Assembly: GCA_947650285.1 (NCBI GenBank)
Contig: CANTFL010000851.1
Span: 241,823-305,822, forward strand
Length of the DNA: 64,000 bases
Direction of reading: 5' to 3'
Origin: Hyaloperonospora brassicae
Taxonomy: Eukaryota; Oomycota; Peronosporomycetes; Peronosporales; Peronosporaceae
Position numbers and translations under genes: made by a program. The notes beneath the pieces are model-generated. The model worked only from the letters and a program-made list of their open reading frames with translations. It was not told the DNA's origin and searched no databases. This document shows, piece by piece, positions 36,176-48,670 of the stretch (its first letter is position 1; each line of letters begins with the position of its first letter).

Positions 36176-38495
36176 CTGTAATTAATGATTCCACTCTCAG
36201 CCGGTGGACTATTTTTTCCATCAGGTGATGCAGCGTTACAATCCATCATCAAAATCTAAATCGCTTCTAGTCAGAAGAACCTCGTTATATGCTGTTAGTA
36301 CGCATGTTCATTTGATCACGCCGCATAGTGCGATTTTGGACAATTTTCTTTTGTTTGGGAACAGAAACATGACGTGAGCTCTCGATCCTTAGATATACAT
36401 ACTCTATCGAACTTTTTTTAATTCTGAGTGCTTCTGCTCCTTGCAAATATGACACTGTCCAAAAAAACAAGCTACCTCTCTCGTAATGACATTTCTTCCA
36501 CTAATTCACGATCCATCAATAGCTGATCCAATACATGTCGCAAGTGAATAGCGCTGACAATCGGCATGTCCCACCGTGCGTGCTTATTGTATGTGCTACT
36601 GTACAGCGAGCTGCAATAGTTTTTGACTGGAATTAAGCTTCTTTTTTCGATGCCAAACAAAATGATTTTTAGCACTATACGCGAACAGACCGTGACTAAT
36701 GATTTTACTTCCGAGTTCTTGTGCATTTCCTCTAGCACTCGCCTACTTCCACCTCATCCTTTTACCATTCGGTCACATTACGCAACGTTCTAATATTTAT
36801 ATTTTGCCGATAATTAAGATGATCTTATACATCCCCGATAAGTAAGGCACGTCATAAAGTAACTTCACCTTTCCTGTTCACCCCATTATAGAAGCAGCAT
36901 CACTATTTCATGTTTTACCGTCTTGAAAGTAAATCTTGTCAAATTCTCGCAAACCCCTTCACTTAGATTACTTCAGAAATACTATATAATTGATCAAGTA
37001 GCATAGCATAGGCATAAAAAGAACATTTGATGCAACACTTAAGCATTAGCTTCGTACTGTTTTGTCACTGCTAGCTGCAAAGGTTTTATGTATTGTTTGT
37101 GTTGTCTCAGCCTTAAGTATAGTTTTGTAGTATAAACCGAATATTTGTTCGCTGGCACTTCTTGCTTGCAATAACTTTATTATCTATCCTGTCAGGTGGA
37201 TCCTTAAGCTGTATCCACTTCACATTTATTCATCTTATATGCAACTTAATTTCCAACTGCACCTTTTTTCTACATAACAGCAAAAGGTCTTCTCTATGGC
37301 CATTCCTATGACTTTATTTCATTCTTCTTGCAACCGAACCATCTATACTGTAATGATGACAATAAGGGTTCTATATCAAAGTTATGTGCTCTCTCAAACT
37401 TGTTTGCACTCCACGTAATACATTATCTGCTTCACGCGAATCGAAATTCCGCTGTGTAATGCAATCTCAAGCGATATTGTGCGTACATGTCTCACGAAAC
37501 AAGCTGTGAAAGCTGACCCTCCGCATAATCGATCGCTACCAATTTTGAGTGTACCACTTTCTCCTGCCCTCTCTATGCCATACCTCGTAGACAGTCAAAT
37601 ACTTATTGCACACTGACTTAGTCATAATAGGGTAAAATTAATAAAGTCAAAAACACCATTACCTATCAGCTAATTGTTTTATTTAGCATGAACATCTTTT
37701 TGCATTTTTCTACGTCTAAACTTGGTTTGCAAATCATCGCTCTCATCTTTTCCATAAAGTTATTGGTCTATTCGTTACGGGTTTCATCATAACATTTTCT
37801 TAAATAGGTTTCTAGTTGCATATACAGATCTGCGTCAGCTGTATTATGTTTTAGGCTGACCCAGATCCATCGAGCGGGAGAAAAAGTAACGTGATTAAGC
37901 TTATACAAAAAATTGCGCTCGTTTTAGTCAATGTTTGCGAGAGAACATTGCCGCATGATATATTTTACAGACACATTATTGTCTTTAAACGAAAAATTTC
38001 ATCATGTCTTGATATTAAAGTCATTGTTGACCTTTCCATCGAATTTATCTTCTTTCTCCTTTGTCTACAAATTGTCTAATGTTTTTCACATAACTACGGG
38101 AAGCACATAATTATAGCTAATTTCTGTTCTTCGTATAATGCTTATCACCGTCTGAGAGTGTCATCTAAATATCTATAATTATAATGCGGAGATACTCTTT
38201 TCCACACACTGCAAGCTAGTATCTTCTCCTTAATTTTTAAGGGTTGACAGCGCTCGCCCTCTTGTCCGTTGCTTCGTCTATACTTGCACAAGTTCAGTTT
38301 CTTTGATCAAACGACTAAAAGCTCAATTAATATAAACCTATTGTAAGATCCAATGTTATGGGTACCCATATTCCAATGATTCATGGCGGACATTATTTTT
38401 CGCGCTAAGCATCAACAATGCGCAATTGGACTCTTACCTGATCGGATGTATAGATATGTTTATTATATATACCACCAGATTTATGATCATGTCTA

Positions 38496-38546
38496 AACGT
38501 AACAAGACAAAATTGCTGTTTATTGGAAATTTTGTCTCGTTACGTT
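38496..38546. repeat. 19-bp stem inverted repeat
   Basis: The arm AACGTAACAAGACAAAATT (38496-38514) pairs with 38528-38546 across a 13-base loop, with one mismatched (A-C or G-T type) position. It could be the core of a small fold-back element or a hairpin RNA. No flanking terminal repeats were found. Confidence 0.75.
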
Positions 38547-41500
38547 CAACAATGATGGAATGGAAAGCTCATGTAACTCACGGCCCAGGTAAGTAGCGGT
38601 GATTACCGTATATTAGTGAAAGCTAAAACAATTGTGAGAGCGTGCAAATTCTTTTTTCTATAAATCATGGATGAAGTCGTAGCGTGTCGAACTTCATATG
38701 TTAGTAGGAACTAGTGCAGGCATATCTTTATACAATTTGTCCTCTGTTTTATGTTCCTAATAATGCAGCCGACTCCACAATTTTGTTTTGCTGACACCAT
38801 TACTCTTTTCCACACGCAAGTATACACTTATTACGAAAATGACGTGACCAACGCATTGTGATTATGTTCTGTCCAAACCCACATTGACAATCGCTACTGG
38901 TAAAATTCATGTTTGATCATGCAAAGCTATCATCGATCCGAATATAGATGTGTTTAAAATCAAGCACCAGGATATCAGCTCTTACAGCTATGTTGTGAGT
39001 TGCGCTAATGTAAACTTATCAAACTATACACCATCAATGTCTGCCCCACCATTCTGTCCAAATCAAACCTGCCTCTTTTTTACCCTCGCAGAAGCGAATA
39101 AATGTTATTAATGAAACGCAAAACGCGCAAAGAACGATGTCGGTAACACTGGTGGATTAGTGTATATTCTTTAAAAATACCTGCTTACGGTAGTCAAGAT
39201 AGCCTAACTCTTATTCATGCTGTGATCGACTTCGCGTTTGCGCTCATCTTTTACACCTTAGCGCTTGTTAATCAGTCAATTAGGTCGCCTACTCATTCCC
39301 ATACTAGATAGTATTTTGATATCTAAAATTGGAGTTTACCAAAGCAACAATAAGTGAGTCAAGGAACTCCGTCATCCACCATTTCATAACCGCCAATACC
39401 ACTTCAAAGGCTTTTATATTAAGCCAATTAATTGCCAATCCGATGGACTTGCTAGATTTTAGTGTTAATATATTATATTTGACACACAATAGCATGAACT
39501 AAAATAAACCCAGCACACCCGTGCTTCATTAGAGGAGGTTATAAATACATAGCAAATTTGGGCGGCTGGTCTTTGAAAGTTGACACAATAAAGTGGAAAG
39601 AAGGGGTTATATATGTTATCTTATTATCTAATTGATGTCGTGCTACAATATTTATAGTGTAAGCTGGTAAATTTAAGCTGATACGCCAGCTCAATAACGC
39701 TTCTTTGCAGGAGATAAGTGCGACACAACAATATGGCGGTGCTTTACGGCCGGCTACGTCCGATGATCCATTAGACTCTCGTGAATGTGTCGCGTACCCC
39801 TGACTTGTGGAAGAATTTAACATAGTAGATTCACTTTGACTGAGTTGTTCCTGTTCTTAGACTATCTAAACTGTATTTTTATACAAATCCTTCGCAATAC
39901 GGAAGATTGCGGCAGCATCAATACGTCTCCGTAGATTCATCAAATGTGTCATTCAAATGCACATGTTACGTATATATCATACATAATTTTCGAGGGTACC
40001 TCTTTTGGGGAAAGTCACCAAAATATTAACCGCCTGCACTAGAATTTCTAGTAATATCCACATTACCTCACGGCAATCCCCACTTATCGAATACAAATGT
40101 GAGCAACTGCATGTCGTCTGACACATACGTAAGGTAACAATATGCTATTAGTAAGGTGAGACATTATCTATCGTAGAAAGGTAAAAAATATTATTTGACC
40201 CTATCAGAGCATCAAATATAAAAATTCAAGACGGTTACGAAAACGATGTATCAGCAGTCACACGATGCTTCGAAATATGCTAAATTGTTATATAATCCAG
40301 TGATATATATTAGAATGCTTTTTTATCCTAACTATGGAATGATATAGTTTCACCTGAAAAAATCCATTTCGATATCCTTTCATTGAATCTAATGGTAAAG
40401 GAGCAATACATAATGTCGAGAGCTTTTAAGACTATCAAAATATAACGCATTCTTTGCAGATTCTTCATTCGACAGCACTTACCCTAAAAAACCTGTTGAT
40501 CGACACGAAATTGCTTGTATTTCCTAACATACATAACCATAATGAAACATTCGATATCTGAAATATAAGTTGCAATGATGAAGCAAAGAAATCATTATAT
40601 TTTCAAACCGTTTCTAGTCGTTTACAGTCATTAAAATATATATTTAATATAAATTGAACTGTAACCGGTATCTTGCTATTCTTCAACACAATCTGTACCG
40701 CGCTTTTACTTGTGTAAAAACCTCGTGATAATGGGTCTGGCGACTTATCCTCGATGTTTTTTACACCGACATTCAAATTGAATATTTATTATGGGTTTTT
40801 ATTTTATCATCACATAAAGTGTATTGGTGTCATTGAATGAATAACACTCTTGTAATATATATACTTGTTTATTAACATAGTTTAAATACTGAGTTTTTAT
40901 TTATGTTATTGACAATCGTAATTTGATGTCAAGATTCATCGTCACCGCAAGTTACCTCTAGGTGTCATCTAATCTTCGGATTCAGTACAGCTATTATCTC
41001 GTCTACGTTAACGCGAACAAACACAGGTATAAGTACGATATGAAATACCTTGCTATCACCACCCAAGAAGCGTATTTGTTTAGGCAACCGACGGCACTAG
41101 CCCGGACCGTTATAAAATTCGACGTATAGCAGACGGTGAGCATAGAGAGATATTCGTAACTTAATTTGTCAAGCTCAAATCTGGTGTTTCTTGGCTAAAC
41201 TTAAATAAAGAAGACGTTAATTTATAATGATAAAAACAATTTCTCGCCTTAATATTAATCGTGTAATAAGCGATCTTCGATACTGATCATAGAATTTTAT
41301 TGTATTATTAAGCCTACGGAAGAAAATAAACGTAGTAGAGGCTGATTGCGATTAAGAATAGTATATTACCACCGGGTGGTATTGCATATCTTCATTTCTG
41401 CTATTCAGATAACGATTCCATTGTTATAATAACCGTTGATATGATCCGATATCGAAAAAGGTCATTACCAATCGAACAAAACATTAAGTTTCTCATGTCA

Positions 41501-41795
41501 AAACACATATTACAGCAAAATCTGAACCAGATAAAACTCGATCAAAATGGCCCTACATTTTCTAGCAAATAGACATAATTCGAGAAAATGTTATTCTTCT
41601 GAGTTAAACCTAAAAAGCCATTTAACAGACTCGTAATACATATTAATTTATACCAGGCCAGACGAAATGGTAAAAAATTATAAAAATAGGGTCGGATATC
41701 CATAGATTAAGATTTTTTTAATCCAAAAAATAGGACCTTTACAAACTACTGTAAATCTACGCAAATCCGTGATTTGGCGCAGTTAAAGTGCTCCA

Positions 41796-43925
41796 ATGGT
41801 GCTCAAGACGACGCCGTTTTAGAAGAAGCATGCGCTGGAGTTCGTACTTGGCCTCATCAAAACGTCAAAGGGCGGTGCGCAAACTATGCGATGCCTGTTC
41901 TGCATTTATGACAAGCGTGACAAGGTTGAGTTTAGAAGCTCAACTGAATACAGGCGTAAGTCGCGCGTTGACATCGAATACTACACGAGCCCGTTCGCGT
42001 TGCAGAACTATCTCAATCACAATACGACGCAACATGGCAAGGCTCTGCCAGGGTACAGCGATCAGTGTAACTCCGACAAGCGCGAATAATACACGAGGAA
42101 GACGAAGTTCGTGAAGACGTTGCATAATTACCTCAGCGTTTAAGACGAACTATGGAATTCAAAGTTTCGCCGCCAATCGTCGAGACCATCATCGGTGATA
42201 CGTTCTTCAGAAACGACAAAATTCTGGACAATGCCGAAGACGACGTTGAATACGACCTGGTGGCGTATGACGCAGCAAAGGTAGTAGCTTACGAAATATC
42301 CAAGAATTCCAGTAAAAGACGCATGCGATAAAGATTATAGCCAATGTCTCGGAGACTGAAGAGTAAGTACTCACTATCAATAATGTGAGGTGTTAAAAAT
42401 CGCATTGGACCATGTGGAAAGCGGCATGTCATAAAGGCAGGCGACCATGGAAATCGAATATGACAAGCGACTTACGCAAACGCCGAAGCTCGCAGATATC
42501 AACAGTTTGACGATCAGCCAGTTTACTCTTGCCCTTGTCGCGTCAAACTTGTAACGAATTGCGGACTTCATTGGTGACGCGTCCGTATGGGCATTTTTTG
42601 TTGGGGTATGATGGCATAACGCATCGTGGCCAGTAGTTTTTTGACAAGGGTTTACGATTCTGCTACCGCGGCGTACTGGTCAACTTGCACCTCATCGCCA
42701 TCCCATTTTTCGGCAGGCATACATTGCAGACCATGTTTCATACGGTCTGCAAGTTTATGGACGCGTTGAACGGGTCGTAGCGTGGCAAATTGCTTTGCGT
42801 CGCTTCGGACAGCGAGAACGCAATGCCTGGCCGCCATGCCGGCTTGGTCACTCAATTGCTCGCTGTAGCTGAGCATCTTTTCCTTCGCATTTGGTGCGCA
42901 CCTCACTAAATTGATTTGGAATTGAAGCACTCGTCAGCCAAAACGAGCGCGTTCAGCGACTTCCCGCATGCTCAGAACAGCTAAATCACCAATATGAATG
43001 TTAAGTTCCCGAAGCTGACTACTTGCTAAGTCCAGTATAAAATCTTGCTGAGATTTTTCATCACACACCGGCGAAGGCTGTTCAACTATGCGGATGATTA
43101 TTAAAAAATCGTCCCACCGTCGCCGTTCTGGCGGATCATGAATTAAGCTGCGTCTACTGTCATTAGCAGTGTCAACGAGATAATTGTAAAACTGCATATC
43201 AAGGCGCTCCTAGTAGCGCAGCAGGACAAGCACATTTTCAATTTGATTAGATCGCTTGTCGCGATACTCAGCATTGACTCGACCTATTGGCCGATGGATG
43301 GCTATTTTGTTGACGGTGGCATTAGTATCGCCTATGCGGACATTGTCGCTCAAATCGAGGACCAGCGCTCGTGGCCAACTCAGCTATTGGCAGCGCTGAG
43401 CGACAAAGAGTAGCCAGACGTCGTGCGCGAGGTTGCTACCCACGCAGTAAATCTGTTGATCGGCCTGCAGAGCGTTCGACCAGAGCGCGAAGCCAGCAGT
43501 CTACCTCGCGCTCAAGATGCACCGCCGATCTTGCATGCACAGCTGCTCAAGCTGTCGCCGCGAAAGCTCGCTAAAGACGTTCTCGCGACGCACAGTGAGC
43601 ATCTTGCGAAAACATGGACGGAGGAGTGGATTGAAGATATCGAGTCGGACGACAGGATCCTTCGCACAACGCATGAAGAAGACGAAGGGTTGCGCACCGT
43701 CATCGACAAGCACGACGTGAACACGTTTTTCGACAATGCATGGGTCATCTCGCCAGGCGGTCCATTCTTTTGTTTGCGTGCGCTGTGTGGGGACCTCGCG
43801 ACTGCGTTTGCAAACACTTCGTCGGTCTAATCCGATTTTTCATTTAAAAAGGATAAATGAATCCAAACCGTACGTGATTAAAACACCTCTCTCTTGAAGG
43901 CACCTTTCAGACGAAACAGCAATAA
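41796..43925 (+). pseudogene. Decayed BED-finger / hAT-like transposase gene
   Basis: A protein-like reading runs on the plus strand from ATG 41796 to TAA 43925 through many stops and frameshifts. The N-terminal part has CLFC (about 41892) followed by a histidine-rich LNHNTTQHGK stretch, like a BED zinc finger. Then come PPIVETIIGDTFFRND (about 42170), VASDSENAMPGRHAGLV (about 42800), which resembles the central hAT transposase region, and LFLRIWCAPH. The last third is almost intact at 43423-43830 (AVNLLIGLQS, HAQLLKLSPRKLAKDVLA, LRTVIDKHDVNTFFDNAW). It ends SLEGTFQTKQQ-like. It is a dead transposon-derived gene; the family assignment rests on this pattern and is moderately sure. It ends about 130 bp before the tRNA array. 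Confidence 0.65.
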
Positions 43926-44053
43926 AATCTCGACACATTGACACAGCGCATGGCGCGCAAAAAAAACACGTTAGGAAAACCTATAATCTTTTTTGATTTC
44001 CTACAATAAAGTAGTTTAGTTTATTTAGATTATAGAAATTGATTCCGATATAA

Positions 44054-44108
44054 GGCCAGGTTTATGCCAACTATGCAGCGGTCCCTAGTTCGATTTCCGG
44101 TGAAGCCC
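44054..44108 (+). pseudogene. tRNA-Pro pseudogene at the array edge
   Basis: The leading unit keeps a recognisable spacer, but its tRNA has decayed. The T-arm and acceptor end read GGTCCCTAGTTCGATTTCC then GGTGAAGCCC, with mismatches in the T stem. The D and anticodon arms are lost. Confidence 0.75.
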
Positions 44109-44422
44109 TTTCGTTGTCCATCATCTTTCGAGATATGGATGCTGTCTGGGATGTCGGCCATGGTAGCGTCCACTCATTTGTCGAGCGCCATACGCTTACC
44201 GATGCTGCTTCACCCACAAGCAGTCTTCTCGAGAGTGCCAAGTCACCGTAATCTCACGATACCATTATCTCAGCTGAGACCGTCCATGAATGGCATGCGC
44301 TGACACCGAAGTGTATCGGGATGCATGTTGTGTCACCATCGCACTATCGTGAACATGCGCTGTGTTTGCAGTACATGGTTCGTGTTGAGTGTGTTGGAGG
44401 TTACATTGCAGATGACCGGAGT

Positions 44423-44494
44423 GGCCTCGTGGTCTAGTGGTATGATTCTCGCTTCGGGTGCGAGAGGTCCCGGGTTCGATTCCCGGTGAGGCCC
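44423..44494 (+). tRNA. tRNA-Pro (CGG), unit 1
   Basis: 72 nt, no intron. Acceptor GGCCTCG pairs with TGAGGCC (last pair G-T). Anticodon stem CTCGC/GCGAG holds loop TTCGGGT, anticodon CGG at 44455-44457. T arm CCGGG-TTCGATT-CCCGG. C73 as in eukaryotic tRNA-Pro; CCA is not encoded. A box 44430-44440, B box 44473-44483. The tRNA reads CCG codons. The spacer on either side carries the 12-bp palindrome TCTCAGCTGAGA, as at 44268-44279. Confidence 0.97.
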
Positions 44495-44808
44495 CTTCTT
44501 TGTCCACCATCTTCAGAGATATGGATGCTGTCTGGGATGTCGGCCATGGTAGCGTCCACTCATTTGTCGAGCGCCATACGCTTACCGATGCTGCTTCACC
44601 CACAAGCAGTCTTCTCGAGAGTGCCAAGTCACCGTAATCTCACGATACCATTATCTCAGCTGAGACCGTCCATGAATGGTATGCGCTGACACCGAAGTGT
44701 ATGGGGATGCATGTTGTGTCACCATCGCACTATCGTGAACATGCGCTGTGTTTGCAGTACATGGTTCGTGTTGAGTGTGTTGGCGGTTACATTGCAGAAG
44801 ACCGGAGT

Positions 44809-44880
44809 GGCCTCGTGGTCTAGTGGTATGATTCTCGCTTTGGGTGCGAGAGGTCCCGGGTTCGATTCCCGGTGAGGCCC
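44809..44880 (+). tRNA. tRNA-Pro (TGG), unit 2
   Basis: Wobble base T34, so it reads CCA and probably other CCN codons. The upstream flank has the AGAAG variant. The next spacer has an extra C (TGTCCCAGCG) and the GGGAAGTCGG change. Confidence 0.97.
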
Positions 44881-45195
44881 CTTCTTTGTCCACCATCTTC
44901 AGAGATATGGATGCTGTCTGGGAAGTCGGCCATGGTAGCGTCCATTCATTTGTCCCAGCGCCATACGCTTACCGATGCTGCTTCACCCACAAGCAGTCTT
45001 CTCGAGAGTGCCAAGTCACCGTAATCTCACGATACCATTATCTCAGCTGAGACCGTCCATGAATGGTATGCGCTGACACCGAAGTGTATCGGGATGCATG
45101 TTGTGTCACCATCGCACTAGCGTGAACATGCGCTGTGTTTGCAGTACATGGTTCGTGTTGAGTGTGTTGGCGGTTACATTGCAGAAGACCGGAGT

Positions 45196-45267
45196 GGCCT
45201 CGTGGTCTAGTGGTATGATTCTCGCTTTGGGTGCGAGAGGTCCCGGGTTCGATTCCCGGTGAGGCCC
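45196..45267 (+). tRNA. tRNA-Pro (TGG), unit 3
   Basis: AGAAG upstream variant. The following spacer is the first to lose the 12-bp palindrome (ATCGCAGCTGAG). Confidence 0.97.
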
Positions 45268-45581
45268 CTTCTTTGTCCACCATCTTCAGAGATATGGATG
45301 CTGTCTGGGATGTCGGCCATGGTAGCGTCCACTCATTTGTCGAGCGCCATACGCTTACCGATGCTGCTTCACCCACAAGCAGTCTTCTCGAGAGTGCCAA
45401 GTCACCGTAATCTCACGATACCATTATCGCAGCTGAGACCGTCCATGAATGGTATGCGCTGACACCGAAGTGTATCGGGATGCATGTTGTGTCACCATCG
45501 CACTAGCGTGAACATGCGCTGTGTTTGCAGTACATGGTTCGTGTTGAGTGTGTTGGCGGTTACATTGCAGATGACCGGAGT

Positions 45582-45653
45582 GGCCTCGTGGTCTAGTGGT
45601 ATGATTCTCGCTTCGGGTGCGAGAGGTCCCGGGTTCGATTCCCGGTGAGGCCC
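45582..45653 (+). tRNA. tRNA-Pro (CGG), unit 4
   Basis: AGATG upstream variant; it opens the second CGG-TGG-TGG triplet. Confidence 0.97.
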
Positions 45654-45967
45654 CTTCTTTGTCCACCATCTTCAGAGATATGGATGCTGTCTGGGATGTC
45701 GGCCATGGTAGCGTCCACTCATTTGTCGAGCGCCATACGCTTACCGATGCTGCTTCACCCACAAGCAGTCTTCTCGAGAGTGCCAAGTCACCGTAATCTC
45801 ACGATACCATTATCGCAGCTGAGACCGTCCATGAATGGTATGCGCTGACACCGAAGTGTATCGGGATGCATGTTGTGTCACCATCGCACTAGCGTGAACA
45901 TGCGCTGTGTTTGCAGTACATGGTTCGTGTTGAGTGTGTTGGCGGTTACATTGCAGAAGACCGGAGT

Positions 45968-46039
45968 GGCCTCGTGGTCTAGTGGTATGATTCTCGCTTT
46001 GGGTGCGAGAGGTCCCGGGTTCGATTCCCGGTGAGGCCC
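45968..46039 (+). tRNA. tRNA-Pro (TGG), unit 5
   Basis: AGAAG upstream. The following spacer has the extra C (TGTCCGAGCG), matching unit 2's position in its triplet. Confidence 0.97.
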
Positions 46040-46354
46040 CTTCTTTGTCCACCATCTTCAGAGATATGGATGCTGTCTGGGATGTCGGCCATGGTAGCGT
46101 CCATTCATTTGTCCGAGCGCCATACGCTTACCGATGCTGCTTCACCCACAAGCAGTCTTCTCGAGAGTGCCAAGTCACCGTAATCTCACGATACCATTAT
46201 CGCAGCTGAGACCGTCCATGAATGGTATGCGCTGACACCGAAGTGTATCGGGATGCATGTTGTGTCACCATCGCACTAGCGTGAACATGCGCTGTGTTTG
46301 CAGTACATGGTTCGTGTTGAGTGTGTTGGCGGTTACATTGCAGAAGACCGGAGT

Positions 46355-46426
46355 GGCCTCGTGGTCTAGTGGTATGATTCTCGCTTTGGGTGCGAGAGGT
46401 CCCGGGTTCGATTCCCGGTGAGGCCC
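46355..46426 (+). tRNA. tRNA-Pro (TGG), unit 6
   Basis: AGAAG upstream, standard 386-bp spacer after it. Confidence 0.97.
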
Positions 46427-46740
46427 CTTCTTTGTCCACCATCTTCAGAGATATGGATGCTGTCTGGGATGTCGGCCATGGTAGCGTCCACTCATTTGTC
46501 GAGCGCCATACGCTTACCGATGCTGCTTCACCCACAAGCAGTCTTCTCGAGAGTGCCAAGTCACCGTAATCTCACGATACCATTATCGCAGCTGAGACCG
46601 TCCATGAATGGTATGCGCTGACACCGAAGTGTATCGGGATGCATGTTGTGTCACCATCGCACTAGCGTGAACATGCGCTGTGTTTGCAGTACATGGTTCG
46701 TGTTGAGTGTGTTGGCGGTTACATTGCAGATGACCGGAGT

Positions 46741-46812
46741 GGCCTCGTGGTCTAGTGGTATGATTCTCGCTTCGGGTGCGAGAGGTCCCGGGTTCGATTC
46801 CCGGTGAGGCCC
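46741..46812 (+). tRNA. tRNA-Pro (CGG), unit 7
   Basis: AGATG upstream. The following spacer has the CCATTGTAGCGTCCATTC variant. Confidence 0.97.
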
Positions 46813-47126
46813 CTTCTTTGTCCACCATCTTCAGAGATATGGATGCTGTCTGGGATGTCGGCCATTGTAGCGTCCATTCATTTGTCGAGCGCCATACGCT
46901 TACCGATGCTGCTTCACCCACAAGCAGTCTTCTCGAGAGTGCCAAGTCACCGTAATCTCACGATACCATTATCGCAGCTGAGACCGTCCATGAATGGTAT
47001 GCGCTGACACCGAAGTGTATCGGGATGCATGTTGTGTCACCATCGCACTAGCGTGAACATGCGCTGTGTTTGCAGTACATGGTTCGTGTTGAGTGTGTTG
47101 GCGGTTACATTGCAGATGACCGGAGT

Positions 47127-47198
47127 GGCCTCGTGGTCTAGTGGTATGATTCTCGCTTTGGGTGCGAGAGGTCCCGGGTTCGATTCCCGGTGAGGCCC
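47127..47198 (+). tRNA. tRNA-Pro (TGG), unit 8
   Basis: The first TGG copy with the AGATG upstream form, so the link between flank and anticodon is broken here. Confidence 0.97.
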
Positions 47199-47512
47199 CT
47201 TCTTTGTCCACCATCTTCAGAGATATGGATGCTGTCTGGGATGTCGGCCATGGTAGCGTCCACTCATTTGTCGAGCGCCATACGCTTACCGATGCTGCTT
47301 CACCCACAAGCAGTCTTCTCGAGAGTGCCAAGTCACCGTAATCTCACGATACCATTATCGCAGCTGAGACCGTCCATGAATGGTATGCGCTGACACCGAA
47401 GTGTATCGGGATGCATGTTGTGTCACCATCGCACTAGCGTGAACATGCGCTGTGTTTGCAGTACATGGTTCGTGTTGAGTGTGTTGGCGGTTACATTGCA
47501 GAAGACCGGAGT

Positions 47513-47584
47513 GGCCTCGTGGTCTAGTGGTATGATTCTCGCTTTGGGTGCGAGAGGTCCCGGGTTCGATTCCCGGTGAGGCCC
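47513..47584 (+). tRNA. tRNA-Pro (TGG), unit 9
   Basis: AGAAG upstream. The following spacer repeats the CCATTGTAGCG variant seen after unit 7. Confidence 0.97.
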
Positions 47585-47898
47585 CTTCTTTGTCCACCAT
47601 CTTCAGAGATATGGATGCTGTCTGGGATGTCGGCCATTGTAGCGTCCATTCATTTGTCGAGCGCCATACGCTTACCGATGCTGCTTCACCCACAAGCAGT
47701 CTTCTCGAGAGTGCCAAGTCACCGTAATCTCACGATACCATTATCGCAGCTGAGACCGTCCATGAATGGTATGCGCTGACACCGAAGTGTATCGGGATGC
47801 ATGTTGTGTCACCATCGCACTAGCGTGAACATGCGCTGTGTTTGCAGTACATGGTTCGTGTTGAGTGTGTTGGCGGTTACATTGCAGATGACCGGAGT

Positions 47899-47970
47899 GG
47901 CCTCGTGGTCTAGTGGTATGATTCTCGCTTCGGGTGCGAGAGGTCCCGGGTTCGATTCCCGGTGAGGCCC
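47899..47970 (+). tRNA. tRNA-Pro (CGG), unit 10
   Basis: The following spacer has private changes (GTGTCACTATCG and GTGATCATGC). Confidence 0.97.
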
Positions 47971-48284
47971 CTTCTTTGTCCACCATCTTCAGAGATATGG
48001 ATGCTGTCTGGGATGTCGGCCATGGTAGCGTCCACTCATTTGTCGAGCGCCATACGCTTACCGATGCTGCTTCACCCACAAGCAGTCTTCTCGAGAGTGC
48101 CAAGTCACCGTAATCTCACGATACCATTATCGCAGCTGAGACCGTCCATGAATGGTATGCGCTGACACCGAAGTGTATCGGGATGCATGTTGTGTCACTA
48201 TCGCACTAGCGTGATCATGCGCTGTGTTTGCAGTACATGGTTCGTGTTGAGTGTGTTGGCGGTTACATTGCAGATGACCGGAGT

Positions 48285-48356
48285 GGCCTCGTGGTCTAGT
48301 GGTATGATTCTCGCTTCGGGTGCGAGAGGTCCCGGGTTCGATTCCCGGTGAGGCCC
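48285..48356 (+). tRNA. tRNA-Pro (CGG), unit 11
   Basis: The following spacer has GGGAAGTCGG, as after unit 2, and a private CACTAGGTTGAAC. Confidence 0.97.
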
Positions 48357-48670
48357 CTTCTTTGTCCACCATCTTCAGAGATATGGATGCTGTCTGGGAA
48401 GTCGGCCATGGTAGCGTCCACTCATTTGTCGAGCGCCATACGCTTACCGATGCTGCTTCACCCACAAGCAGTCTTCTCGAGAGTGCCAAGTCACCGTAAT
48501 CTCACGATACCATTATCGCAGCTGAGACCGTCCATGAATGGTATGCGCTGACACCGAAGTGTATCGGGATGCATGTTGTGTCACCATCGCACTAGGTTGA
48601 ACATGCGCTGTGTTTGCAGTACATGGTTCGTGTTGAGTGTGTTGGCGGTTACATTGCAGAAGACCGGAGT

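Larger units (their letters stand above)
28235..41795. other. AT-rich gene-poor stretch
   Basis: About 13.5 kb of AT-rich DNA. Open frames are short, in both directions, and without motifs. Several apparent starts (for example 35133 and 36738 on the minus strand) are GTG, not ATG. Apart from the small repeats listed separately, I can support no gene. Confidence 0.6.

Noticed and set aside
34777..36738. Minus-strand frames of 118 and 88 codons
   Set aside because: Both begin with GTG, have no motif, and lie in AT-rich DNA with stops all around.
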